Counted from the first letter of the stretch, positions 10,960 to 21,050 are shown. The stretch: DNA of 64,000 nt from Prosopocoilus inquinatus (GCA_036172665.1 CM069872.1:55290101-55354100); one strand, 5' to 3'. Translations and numbers: made by a program. Notes: generated from the sequence alone by a model not told the origin.

Positions 10960-12230
10960 ACGCAAATGAATTCGCAGCTTCCTAGATCAATAAAGGACGG
11001 GGCAAAATCTGCGCAGTCGCGGTTTTGCGTCAGGGCCGCTTTTCTTTCTGTATCGAAGAGGGAGCCACGTGATAGTGACCTGCAAATTAACTTCGGAGAT
11101 GAGCGACGCGAGGCAGTGGAAGTTTCGAACAATTTTTCGTAGAGGGAGCCACGGAACAGATTTCTTTCAAACTGGCAACCGGCTACGTGAAGAAAACGAA
11201 AAAAAAGACGCTACGAAACAAAACTTTTGACCATCGACCATTTGTTGGTTTTTTTTTCTTTTTCTTTTTTTGACGAAAAGAATAAACAAGAAAAATAATC
11301 AACAATTTCCAGCGCTGATCTTTTGAAAGTCAAATCCAGTTTTCGTTTATTTCCGGTTTTGTCGTGCCAATCGACCTTTCGTGCGCACTTTTTTCTTTTG
11401 TTTTCCTTTGATTCGTTTGATCTTATTTGATCTTTCTAATTCTTTCTTTCGTTTTATCGTCTTTGATTTTCGAATTAACCGCCCTTTTGTTTCTTCTTCG
11501 TTTTGCGTTTGCGTTTTGCGCCGCGTAATCGTTCGAGTTTTCTTTTGTTTCCGACGCTCGAATTTGTTTTCCGTTTCTTCGTTCGTTTACGTTGGACGAT
11601 TCTCACCCAGTTTACACTTCTTGTTTTGTTTTTGTTTTTGTTTTTGTTTTTGTTTTTGTTTTTCTTCTGTGGGCGACCCCAGAACGGCGCACGCTTCACC
11701 AATAAACTATCGACGTTCTTTTGTTTTGCTTCCTGTAGGCCGTTCGATCTCTTCCACTTCTTTTGCTTTTGTTTTCCTTTTTTGTTCACTGTTTTTTACG
11801 CATGTCACTTCTCTTCTTCAGTTTAATGTTTTTTTATAAGTCAACCAAATGATATTCACATGTTTTCCTTGTTATAGGGAGGGACCTTCACAAAACTTTC
11901 GCTAGATGTCAGCCACTGCGTGATTTTCTCGAATTTAGCTGCTTTCTTTTGCTTAAAAGTTTGAATCTGGTTTCGAATAGTTTGAATCTGGATTCCGCAG
12001 TTGCTGCAATAAGACACTTCTTCAGATTTGAATTATTGATTGACATTTCGCCTGCAAATAACCGCAATTCAATCCGAACGACATAAAAGAATAGTTTGAT
12101 TCAAACGGGAAAAGGGATTATCGATCGGGACTGAATTTTCAAGGGGTGGGGATTAATCCGTTTGCGAAAGGACGTCCGTCTTTGAATCTGAACGCGTTTG
12201 GACAACGTTTTTTTTTTTTTTGTAAGCGAA
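10960..12230. other. Intergenic, T-rich low-complexity stretch
   Basis: From about 11,220 to 11,870 the plus strand is T-rich, with a (GTTTTT)n run at about 11,625-11,660. Long Phe- or Lys-rich frames on both strands are produced by this composition and are not supported as genes. Confidence 0.5.
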
Positions 12231-12235
12231 AGAAA

Positions 12236-12576
12236 GAACGTAATAATGATCAACTTCACCTGAACGCGACCATTAAGCTGGATTCATTGCAAGGCGTTTT
12301 GCGATTCTATTGGCCCAATTTAAAAGTATATAATTTGTTTAATTAAACGAACCAATCAAATAGCTATCCCGTAACGCGGCGATGAGAAATAGCCTAGCAA
12401 TGAATCCAGCTTTACAGCACAATAATGATCTGGGTCACCTAAACGCGACCACTACAGCACAATAATGATCTGGGTCACCTAAACGCGACCATTACAGCAC
12501 AATAATGATCTGGGTCACCTAAACGCGACCATTACAGCACAATAATGATCTGGGTCACCTAAGCGCGACCGTTACA
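12236..12576 (+). repeat. 40-bp tandem array (5 copies, one split by a MITE)
   Basis: Four copies lie at about 12413-12576, each containing AATAATGATCTGGGTCACCT and AACGCGACC. A more diverged fifth copy precedes them at 12236-12275. The first and second copies are separated by a 136-bp MITE inserted at the unit's TTA. Confidence 0.85.
12276..12411. mobile_element. 136-bp MITE, PIF/Harbinger-like (TTA duplication)
   Basis: The terminal inverted repeats are AGCTGGATTCATTGC at the left and its exact complement at the right (15 bp perfect, about 20 bp with one mismatch). TTA occurs on both sides (12273-12275 and 12412-12414). The neighbouring 40-bp units read CGACCATTACAGCAC uninterrupted, which is the empty site this insertion split. 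A 3-bp TTA target is typical of PIF/Harbinger elements. No coding capacity remains. Confidence 0.85.
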
Positions 12577-12589
12577 TCAAAACAGTAAC

Positions 12590-13025
12590 TTTAATTAACG
12601 AGCAAGGTTTTGGGCGTGAATAAAAATCACAAAATCTCTGAATTATTTACGATTTCGTTCAAGCCTCAAGAACAGCAGCAACCTTACCAACCTTGCAATG
12701 TGTCATGACGTCAGGCTTTCATCCGTTGCGCCACTGTAGTTGTGGTTTTGTCTAAGAGATGTCGCGACCGTGGAGTTCCTCAAATCCGCAGCCCCTCTCG
12801 CTTCAGCACGCTTCTTAGAAAGAAAAGACGTTACGATCGGTTGTTACGTGAATGAAAATCAATACGAACGCCGCTTAAACATCTGATTGACGATAATAAA
12901 TAATACTCTTACTGTGTACATACACACAAGTAAATACGTCACAAACGGGCTGCCGCTCTCCGACACCTAATTAATCAAGCGTGCGTTTGTTTTAATCGTT
13001 TGTTGTCTGTTTACCGCGACGCAAG
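12590..13025. other. Upstream flank of the 13-kb gene
   Basis: No gene or repeat is recognised. The pyrimidine-rich run at about 12985-13020 followed by CAG at 13026-13028 could be the 3' end of an intron feeding the downstream exon. Confidence 0.35.
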
Positions 13026-13028
13026 CAG

Positions 13029-13506
13029 TGACATTTCGTGCCGTTGGTATGCGAAGGACGAATCAATAAACCTAAACAGACCACCAGACAGCACAGGAGT
13101 GTGCGGAGAGGACATCTTGAGCTTGACCAGTCCGCCGGCCGAGGAGGAGGAACAAGAACAAGAACAAGAAGAAGTACGTGGTGGCGTGTTGTGGTGTGGT
13201 GTAAACCGTACTTTCTTGTTCTGCCCTTACGAAAATAATAATAAGTGGGTAAATGAGGCCATGGGGGGTAACAATAATGAAATCGGTGAGCACTCTCGCA
13301 AGACCACGAACACTAATAACAACAACAGCAACAGTGACGGCGAAAGACCCTTCAAGAAAGCCAGGTACGTGTGGCAGCTAAAAGGTAAATACCACCTCAA
13401 AGACACTTACAAAAGAGCGAGGGGCGGCAGCTCGGACGATAAAGAAGACCCGTCCAGGGACGCCGAGGAGAATAACTTGACAATAAGAAGTGAATCCACC
13501 TCGCAT

Positions 13507-13541
<35 letters not shown>

Positions 13542-14277
13542 TAACCATAGTGAAAGTAGCCTTCAGAATAACAATTGTAATAAGTGTTGCTTGGACACTT
13601 TGCTGGCGCGTTCGAACGCCCTCCTAGATACGGACGATTCGGTGAGTGAGTGCGGCGGCCCCGCGAGTGACAGATCGATGTCTTCATCCGAGGAGATTCC
13701 GGTGACTCTGGTGAAACCTAACCCCAAAAACCACGACGATTTCTTGCACAAGTGGCAGGCAAGGCAGGTCGCCAAGAGTTTCGTCGACAACACGATCAAT
13801 AGCATTCTGGAACAGTGGAAGCTGGCGCCGGTAGATGTCGCCGATTTTGTAGAAAACTGCGATAGCGGCGGGCAGGTCGAGGACGAGGGCATCCTCATGG
13901 CGATACAATCGCACGGACTGCACCCGGGGATTCCGCACGCGCGCTTCCAGAACATTCCCTCGCCTTGTACTCGTCGCGACGGCGACGCCGGCGATTTATT
14001 CAAAACCACCACCTCACCCTCCTCCGCCGCCGCCGCCGCGTACATCGATGAATCCGCGCAAGACAACTTCGCCAACGTCCACAACGAGTTGATAAAACAG
14101 AAATCTGCGGTGGGGGATTTGGTGGTGGAGAATAATATGTCGTGCGATTCGGACGTCGACAAGGCCATCTACGACAACAATCCTAACTTGGAAGTCGGCG
14201 ATCCCATGGATTTTTTAAGCGCAGCCGTTTCCGTCGCCATACAAAAGAAAGGGCTTTCGTCTTACAGCTACGGATAG
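13029..14277 (+). CDS. Uncharacterised Asn-rich protein, probably terminal exon
   Basis: This is a long frame with coding-type composition ending at TAG 14275-14277. It has no ATG between the upstream in-frame stop (12931) and 13261. Either the exon begins at a splice acceptor (CAG at 13026-13028 is plausible) or translation starts at ATG 13261, giving 338 residues. Numbered from that Met: a basic patch RPFKKARYVWQLKGKYHLKD (about 29-48, possible nuclear localisation), a poly-Asn run (about 84-97, from an AAT repeat), and a helical, charged block DDFLHKWQARQVAKSFVDNT (about 159-178) continuing to ILEQWKL and DVADFVENC. An Ala-rich stretch follows, and the C-terminus is MDFLSAAVSVAIQKKGLSSY plus SYG. 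No known domain is recognised. The KWQARQ block and the C-terminal tail look constrained. A possible donor at 13173 (GTACGT) means the Gln/Glu-rich part may be spliced differently. AATAAA near 14479 could serve polyadenylation. Confidence 0.6.
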
Positions 14278-14384
14278 ATGGCGCGCCACGGCATACCTAA
14301 CCTAAAAACTACGACATCCCGTTGGACGCGTTCAGCGGACGCTCAGCGAACGAGTTGAATACTCAGCGGTCGTTTTTTTATGAC

Positions 14385-15970
14385 CCGGTTTTTCAATTGA
14401 TTGGTTACTTACCAGTGGGATAAATTTAACCTATTTGGTAACGTGCTTGTTAAACAAAATCTCCATTTTCAATTATAAATAAATCAAATGCCGAAGAAGT
14501 AGAGTCGTACGGTTGATAGTTTGGTTAATTAGTTTACCTCTTTGTTAAGAGGAATTTATGTCAGTGTCAAGACTACCAATACGTTGATAAACTCATTTGC
14601 TGTGCTAACATGCGGATAACACTAACAGTCACTTTACCAGTCGATTGAGAAAGCGAGCCTGAGGCACAGTTTTTCAATTGATTGGTAAAGTGAAGGTTAC
14701 TTACCACTGGGATAAATTTAACCTCTTTGGTAACGTGCTTGTTAAACAAAATCTCCATTTTCGATTATAAATAAATCAAATGCCGAAGAAGTAGAGTCGT
14801 ACGGTTGATAGTTTGGTTAATTAGTTTACCTCCTTGTTAAAAGGAATTTATGTCAGTGTCAAGACTACCAATACGTTGATAAACTCATTTGCTGTGCTAA
14901 CATGCGGATAACACTAACAGTCACTTTACCAGTCGATTGAGAAACCGAGCCTAAGGCCCAGTTTTTCAATTGATTGGTAAAGTGAAGGTTACTTACCACT
15001 GGGATAAATTTAACCTCTTTGGTAACGTGCTTGTTAAACAAAATCTCCATTTTCGATTATAAATAAATCAAATGCCAAAGAAGTAAAGTCGTACGGTTGA
15101 TAGTTTGGTTAATTAGTTTACCTCCTTGCTAAGAGGAATTTATGTCAGTGTCAAGACTACCAATACGTTGATAAACTCATTTGCTGTGCTAACATGCGGA
15201 TAACACTAACAGTCACTTTACCAGTCGATTGAGAAACCGAGCCTGAGGCCCAGTTTTTCAATTGATTGGTAAAGTGATGGTTACTTACCACTGGGATAAA
15301 TTTAACCTCTTTGGTAACGTGCTTGTTAAACAAAATCTCCATTTTCGATTATAAATAAATCAAATGCCAAAGAAGTAAAGTCGTACGGTTGATAGTTTGG
15401 TTAATTAGTTTACCTCCTTGCTAAGAGGAATTTATGTCAGTGTCAAGACTACCAATACGTTGATAAACTCATTTGCTGTGCTAACATGCGGATAACACTA
15501 ACAGTCACTTTACCAGTCGATTGAGAAACCGAGCCTAAGGCCCAGTTTTTCAATTGATTGGTAAAGTGAAGGTTACTTACCACTGGGATAAATTTAACCT
15601 CTTTGGTAACGTGCTTGTTAAACAAAATCTCCATTTTCAATTATAAATAAATCAAATGCCAAAGAAGTGGAGTCGTACGGTTGCTAGTTTGGTTAATTAG
15701 TTTACCTCCTTGTTAAAAGGAATTTATGTCAGTGTCAAGACTACCAATACGTTGATAAACTCATTTGCTGTGCTAACATGCGGATAACACTAACAGTCAC
15801 TTTACCAGTCGATTGAGAAAGCGAGCCTAAGGCCCAGTTTTTCAATTGATTGGTAAAGTGATGGTTACTTACCCCTGGGATAAATTTAACCTCTTTGATA
15901 AACTCATTTTCTGTGCCTACAATCGGATAACACTAACAGTCACTTTACCAGTCGATTGAAAAACCGGGCC
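14385..15970. repeat. 292-bp tandem array, about 5.4 copies, with internal hairpin
   Basis: Units repeat at an exact 292-bp step (for example the marker AGACTACCAATACGTTGATA near 14570, 14862, 15154, 15446 and 15738). Each unit has two arms of about 27 bp: TCACTTTACCAGTCGATTGA, and the near-complement of its extension ending ATTGATTGGTAAAGTGA. They form a strong stem-loop around GAGCCTGAGGCC. The same 61-residue minus-strand frame recurs in four units; because the units are nearly identical this is not evidence of coding. Confidence 0.9.
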
Positions 15971-15977
15971 TAATAGG

Positions 15978-16071
15978 CGTTTACGGTAATTGGAGCGGTA
16001 CATACCATTCTCTCACTCTAACTTGCATTCTATCTTCCTTTTCTAGTTTCTAGCTCCAATTATCGTAAACG
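15978..16071. mobile_element. 94-bp foldback (MITE-like)
   Basis: The left arm, CGTTTACGGTAATTGGAGC (15978-15996), and right arm 16053-16071 are inverted repeats of 19 bp with one mismatch around a 56-bp pyrimidine-rich centre. It lies right at the end of the 292-bp array. No clear target duplication was found. Confidence 0.6.
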
Positions 16072-16415
16072 TGAGCCAATCACAGTCGATTGCTAGGTAA
16101 GCAACCCGACCGCTGGGCGCCCCCGAACGCGCCCCGCCCATTACTAATATGACTTGTATACTTAAAGTTTATTGTAGCTTGTGATTTTTTTTCTTTCCCT
16201 TTTTTAATAAATAAAACGTCGAAGCTGAAACGTTATTTTATCTATCTGTTTGTTAATTAAGCTGGTGTTTTCAATAAGATGTCGTTGGTGACACGCCCTG
16301 TATGAAGAAATTTTTCAAAAACAAAACAAAAAAATCGGACTTGAGAAAGCGAAGCTGAAAACTTGAAAGGCGAGCGTTAAACTCGATTTATTTTGAGCGA
16401 AAGAAATTATTTTAG

Positions 16416-16542
16416 GGCCGATCTTAACACCTCCTGATTAATTTAACCGTCGGTTAATGTCGCGGGAAACTATTGTCGGCGTAATGGTTTCTGAAGACGT
16501 TAACCGACGGTTAAATTCATCGGGAGATGGTAAAATCGGGCC
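16416..16542. mobile_element. 127-bp foldback element, 43-bp imperfect inverted repeats
   Basis: The left arm begins GGCCGATCTTAACACC and the right arm ends ATGGTAAAATCGGGCC. The inner parts, ATTTAACCGTCGGTTAA and its complement, are perfect. The GGCC-ended termini resemble those of the foldback elements near 29 and 46 kb. No coding sequence and no clear target duplication. Confidence 0.7.
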
Positions 16543-16657
16543 TTGGACAATTAAAAAGAAAAAAAAAATTACACTCAAACCAAATAAAATTCGGCCGTTG
16601 AAGTCGAAACGATTGCTGATCTGTTAATTAAACATAAACTAATTTTAATAAGACTAT

Positions 16658-17107
16658 GGGGTCTATTCTGTAACATTGATATGGACTTGAAACGTAACAA
16701 TTATTGATATGGGACGTGACCTTGTAAAGTCACTTTGGTAAGCATATCAATTAATTGAAGAGGCCGTGCTGTCTACCAAATTGAAACGCTGTCACAAAAA
16801 TAATAACTGTTTTTACGTATGCAGAAATATCATTTACCGGGCGTCAAAGTAAATGCATTTTAAAACCATCTGCCAAAAAACACAGCGCTCGGCGGTACAT
16901 GCGTAAGCGTGCAGGATTAAAATTGTTACTTGTTATTCTATTTCTCGCTATAAGTATAAATAAATCACGATAACCTTAAAATTGGCAACGCGCGCGCAAT
17001 CCATAAGTTGTGCATCTCTTCGATTCGCGTTCAAGTTCTCTTCAATTATTGAAGACCTTGAAGACGCATAACAATTGATATACATATCAATGTTACAGAA
17101 TAGGCCC
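16658..17107. mobile_element. 450-bp non-autonomous DNA element
   Basis: The termini TATTCTGTAACATTGATATG (left, from about 16664) and its exact complement (right, 17082-17101), with GGG/CCC ends, give inverted repeats of about 25 bp. The flanking sequence (AATAAGAC on the left, GTAGTGACACGC on the right) resembles an uninterrupted stretch at about 16275-16305 (AATAAGATGTCGTTGGTGACACGC), an approximate paralogous empty site. The interior is non-coding. Confidence 0.7.
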
Positions 17108-17428
17108 GATTAGTAGTGACACGCAATTTTTGAAAAAATTCGAAAATAAAAACAAGACAGACTTGAAAATTATTTTTCAAGGGTTTCAATACCCCTCATC
17201 TCGTTAAAATTGTCAATAGTTTAAACAGCGACATCCTACGATCACTTTTTGACCTAACATTGCATTAAGATCGACTAATTGAAACCAGTTTGCTACATAA
17301 TAGGTAATCCCATGCAAGGCTTCAAATTCGTCAATCCTAAGTAAAAACAAGAGAGGCTTGAAAATTATTTTGCAAGGGTTTCAATCGTTAAAATTATCAA
17401 TCAAATTGAAGCCAGTTTACTACAATCG

Positions 17429-17544
17429 AATCGTTTTGTTTTGCAGTGGGACTTTCGAGCTACGCTCTTGCTGATGAAGCCTCGAATAGGGTGAAACAGC
17501 TGTACAGAGGCTGCTCGAGGTTTTCACTGCAATCTAAAACGATT
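17429..17544 (+). ncRNA. Type I hammerhead ribozyme candidate inside a long inverted repeat
   Basis: The catalytic core is intact: CTGATGA (17471-17477), stem II AGCCT/AGGGT with one G-G mismatch around a CGAAT loop (17478-17492), GAA (17493-17495), then ACAGCTGT (17496-17503), a self-complementary loopless stem III, and A17 at 17504. Predicted cleavage is after 17504 (GUA triplet). Downstream CAGAGGC pairs mostly with GCTCTTG before the core, then after an internal loop GCTCGA pairs with TCGAGC, rebuilding stem I. Outer arms (17429-17448 and 17526-17544, AATCGTTTT and complement, GCAGTG/CACTGC) extend the stem. Loopless stem III is typical of Penelope-like and retrozyme hammerheads, which tend to cleave as dimers. 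Activity is untested. Confidence 0.7.
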
Positions 17545-18905
17545 TGAAATAAATTCTTTTTATTAAGTTGTGAAAAAGAATTTCGATGTGTTTCGAAATA
17601 AAAAAATATATATACATCGGAGAATTAAAAAAAAATTAACACTGACCTGACGACTTGCGCAAAAAATAATAACTTTTGAGAATAAAGAATAAATGAAACT
17701 CAATTTAAACTGAAAAATTAATTATCCGAAATGCAGGAAACTTAAAACTCAGACTCGTAAGAAAATTTCAAAGCTCAAAAAAAAAACTTTACGACGAAAA
17801 ATGAAACTCGCGAAGCTCGTGAAAAAAAAACAATAATTCATTTGGTTTAAAAATTTAAATTTACGTGAAATTACGAGGAATCGGGTGAACAAATAGAGAA
17901 CAAAAGAGAAATCTCATTTCAAGCGTCAGTTGTAGCATAAAAAGTTGTTTCATAAGAAACGGAATATGTGAAGGAAAACAAAACAAAAAAAAGATCGTCG
18001 AATATTGAGCGGATTTGATGATTTTGTGGGCGACCTTAGTCGGAAATAGAAAGAAGGCGCTGGTGTTGATAATAGATGGCACTGGAATTATGACAATTAG
18101 ATTTATGACTTAAATACAGAATTAATTAAAAAAAATAAATAAAAAATTCTTTTTTTGGTAGCAGTTAATAATAATTGTTAGGGTTTCGAAACATCGAGTT
18201 TTAAAACGCATTTATTCTCGATTGCACAATATTAAGAAATTGTGTGCGTGTGTGTGGGAAACGCTTCATGCTGCGCCTATTTCGCTGCTTTTATTGCGTT
18301 AAAAATACTTTGTTCCACTATCACGCCGCCGAAATATTTAATTGAATTCTTTAAAACGCAAATGGTCTCACACTCTTCTTTATTATCGTAACGTCTACAA
18401 GACGTAACCGGAATTAACCAAGATGCACTTCTGGCAAGACGAGAAATCTTGGAGCAAAAAAAAAAATTAACAGACTTTACACAAAGGATAAGGATGTTTA
18501 AAAAACAATTAGTCTGAAATAATAAATGACTACGTACTTAATTTAACCCCGAAGATGTCGGTTTAACAAGAAGAAAGCTTTTTACAAGAAGACCCAGTGG
18601 ATCGGTGCAAAATTTTCGCCAAATTCTGAAAAAAAATGCTAAATCTAGATCAAGGGATTTTTGCATTTTTTTTTTTTTGCGGAATTCGTCGAAAATTTTG
18701 CAACGATCCACCGGGCGGGCCTCTTTGTAAAAACTTTTCTTTTCTTTCTTTTTTGTTAAACGACATGAACAGAGCGACATCTGTTGACGGACAGCCCAAT
18801 ACTTCAATAACATCAAACGAGGAAACTGTTTAATTAAGAATTGCGGAACATCGCTTAATAACCTCTCTTAGTTAATTAGTCATCATCTTCAGCCAACCAC
18901 CAGAA
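17545..18905. other. Intergenic, AT-rich, no gene recognised
   Basis: A-rich plus-strand sequence with short frames only. A GTGTGTGTG run is at about 18245-18256. Around 18590-18830 there is a C-poor stretch containing a duplicated phrase (AAAATTTTCGCCAAATTC and its inverted equivalent GGAATTCGTCGAAAATTTTG), a weak inverted repeat. Nothing firmer is visible. Confidence 0.35.
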
Positions 18906-18909
18906 ATGA

Positions 18910-19021
18910 CCGATTTCTTCACCTACTGATAAATTTATCTGCCAGGTATTATCGTTGTATCGGTAATAGTTTCCGAGGATACTACCTGCCAGATAAATTT
19001 ATCAAGAGGTGAAGAAATCGG
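18910..19021. mobile_element. 112-bp foldback (MITE-like)
   Basis: Arms of 43 bp with about four mismatches begin CCGATTTCTTCACCT and end AGGTGAAGAAATCGG, with an inner ATAAATTTATCTG core and a centre of about 26 bp. The stretch has no coding capacity, and no convincing target duplication was seen. Confidence 0.7.
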
Positions 19022-19334
19022 AGATAAGGCATAGTCTTCTCCTTTATTGGGGGATGATAAAACGTGGGAGTAATTTAATGGGGGCATTCGGATGACCTTA
19101 TCGAATAAACGGTTTGCATTTTATAAACTTTCTTCTGGCCATTTTAGTTTATCCCAAATTTCAATAAAAGTTCCAAAACGTTAACCCCCCCCCAAAAAAC
19201 AAAAAACAGTCACATCTACAATCCGGAAATGTCTTCTTATATTCCAAATGTTATTTCAGAAACTGAACCAAGCGGCGAGAAATGGGGCGGCGACACAAAA
19301 CGGCTTGTGAATTACCCAACAATTACCGACCACC

Positions 19335-20147
19335 CTACTTCGAATACATTCTCATGAACTCTTCCCGTTTCACTTTCCGCCGGACCTCCGCCCTATCAGG
19401 AAACGGAATCTCATAAATACCATCGCACCCGCTCGCCCACACGGATCCATTAGCCCCACACTCGATTAATTTCATCAGGCCAGGTCCGAACTGCTCGGAC
19501 GGTAACGACTTCATCTCCCGCCGCTCCTCGAATAAAACCTTCTCCAGGCCCTCCATGTCTTCGGGACGGAACACCGTCAGCTCCGTCGCGTCGGGGCAGA
19601 CCGTCAAAATCCTCGTTCGATACTTCTTGTAGTAATAGTGAGTTCCCAGTGACCTTCCGAGGGCGACCAGGGCGTGGTTGGTCGTGGAATAAACGGGGCA
19701 GGTGACCAGGGGCAGAAGCCCCGAGAAAGAAACGGCGTTGACCACGAGGCCTTCTTCGGCGCACCTGTGTTTCGGAAGGTACTCCGTCATGGCCATGTAG
19801 GTTGCTTTTAGAGCCCCCGAAAAATTCGTCCCGATCATTTTCTCAGGGTCGGCCTCTTCGAGGACGCGGGCGGTATTTAAGGTTATGTCCAGGTGCTTGA
19901 AGCGCTCGATGGTTTCCTCGAAGGCGTACCGGAGTTGGACCGGGTCGGACACGTCGGTCTTCAGGAAGTCGACTTCGGTTTCGCCAACCGTCCCCAGCTT
20001 ACTTGCCGCTTCTTCGCCGTCTTTTGTATTCACGTCAACTATCATTAAACCTTTGGCACCGCACCTTATTAAGGCCTTGGCGTATTCGAAACCCAAGCCG
20101 CCGGCTCCGCCGATGAGTAAAGCCACTCTGTTTTTTATGTTGGACAT
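19335..20147 (-). CDS. Short-chain dehydrogenase/reductase, 15-PGDH-like, catalytic Lys lost
   Basis: A 270-residue single-exon frame. ATG 20147 is chosen because it starts right at the Rossmann strand (MSNIKNRVALLIGG) and no upstream in-frame ATG exists. Classical SDR order is recognisable: GGAGGLG nucleotide loop (13-19), acidic residue D38 after strand 2 (NAD preference), D65 adenine-binding, N108 active-site Asn (TNFSG), S140 and Y153 at the correct 13-residue spacing. Length and layout fit insect 15-hydroxyprostaglandin-dehydrogenase-like SDRs. Three deviations are notable: NNAG is NTAR (91-94), the YxxxK motif is YSTTN so the catalytic Lys is Asn157, and the PG motif after strand 6 is CPDAT. 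The frame is intact, so it may be a non-enzymatic or altered SDR rather than a decayed gene. Cytosolic location is inferred from the absence of a signal peptide. Poly(A) candidate: CAATAAAGG on minus near 19041. Confidence 0.85.
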   Translation of the reverse strand: MSNIKNRVALLIGGAGGLGFEYAKALIRCGAKGLMIVDVNTKDGEEAASKLGTVGETEVDFLKTDVSDPVQLRYAFEETIERFKHLDITLNTARVLEEADPEKMIGTNFSGALKATYMAMTEYLPKHRCAEEGLVVNAVSFSGLLPLVTCPVYSTTNHALVALGRSLGTHYYYKKYRTRILTVCPDATELTVFRPEDMEGLEKVLFEERREMKSLPSEQFGPGLMKLIECGANGSVWASGCDGIYEIPFPDRAEVRRKVKREEFMRMYSK

Positions 20148-20209
20148 AACGTCATAAATGACAGGTGAAAAATTGAAGGGTGCAGACTGAGAAAGCGAGG
20201 TTTGCAAAA

Positions 20210-20880
20210 GAAAAGAAAGTTGTATTCTCAGAGAACGAACGTCTTAAAGAACTGATACGGATGAATAAATTTAAAAAAACGAAGAATAAGACAAATGTGG
20301 GCGTCAGCACACAAGAAAGAAGGCGTTTCTTTTACTATCGCGTTCACTAGAATAAAATTGGCATGGACGTGAGTACTCTCGTTTGTGCTTACAAAAGTTC
20401 ACCATCAGATGATCATGAAATAATTCAAATACACTTTACGCGCGAAGCGCAAGGCCGAAAACTCATCAAAATTTAATCCGCGCTCAGAAGGAGCACCAAA
20501 AATCAGTAAACACTTTGCAAAAGCAAAAAAAAAAAATAAGGTGAATTACACAGTTAATTGACACACCTGAAAACAATCTAAGTAGGTAAAGTGACGGGAT
20601 CCCCAAACAGAACCCGAAAAAGAAACGGCGGTTCATTCAAACTTTTATCATAGCAAACAAAATCGACCAACCACCTCGAGTGATGCCAAGTGACGCCAAG
20701 CAAAGTCCGCCGCGCGCACCCAAACCTGCCTCAAAACGGAGCGTCATGCGCAATCTCACGGCAAAAAGCTGAAATCGCGCCAAAGATTGGAATCACAATC
20801 TTCCGGCACACAAAAAATACCGTAACAATTTCCCTGCGTTTCTCCGGAGCATTGAAACTCGTCTGAATTGACTCAGCCTT
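20210..20880. other. 5' flank of the SDR gene
   Basis: Mixed-composition sequence with no open frame or clear repeat. It presumably holds the promoter and 5' UTR of the minus-strand SDR, but I could not pick out a TATA or initiator with confidence. Confidence 0.35.
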
Positions 20881-20929
20881 GTCCCCGTTATGAAGGATTA
20901 TGTTATGTTATGTTTGCGATTGAGGCTTT

Positions 20930-21050
20930 TTTGCGCTGGAGGACTAAAACTCACGCGAGTTGTTTCAGCCTCATCATTGCGATTGATGCTTTCTTTTTTG
21001 CGCTGGAGGACTAAAACTCATCCGAGTTGTCTCAGCCTCATCCCCGTTTT
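20930..21050 (+). repeat. Two direct copies of a GCTGGAGGACTAAAACTC repeat
   Basis: The phrase GCGCTGGAGGACTAAAACTC followed by GAGTTGT(T/C)TCAGCCTCATC occurs at about 20933 and 21000. Inverted copies occur at 22060-22290, so this family flanks about 1 kb in opposite orientation. Confidence 0.75.

Noticed and set aside
11381..11839. 152-codon Phe/Cys/Arg-rich frame and its antisense Lys-rich frame
   Set aside because: T-rich low-complexity DNA with a GTTTTT microsatellite. No domain or start context.
12413..12576. CRISPR-like regular spacing
   Set aside because: The whole 40-bp unit is repeated with no variable spacers, and the context is eukaryotic.
14573..15640. Recurring 61-63-codon minus-strand frame starting MEILFNKHV
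   Set aside because: The repetition follows from near-identical 292-bp units, with no evidence of selection on the frame.
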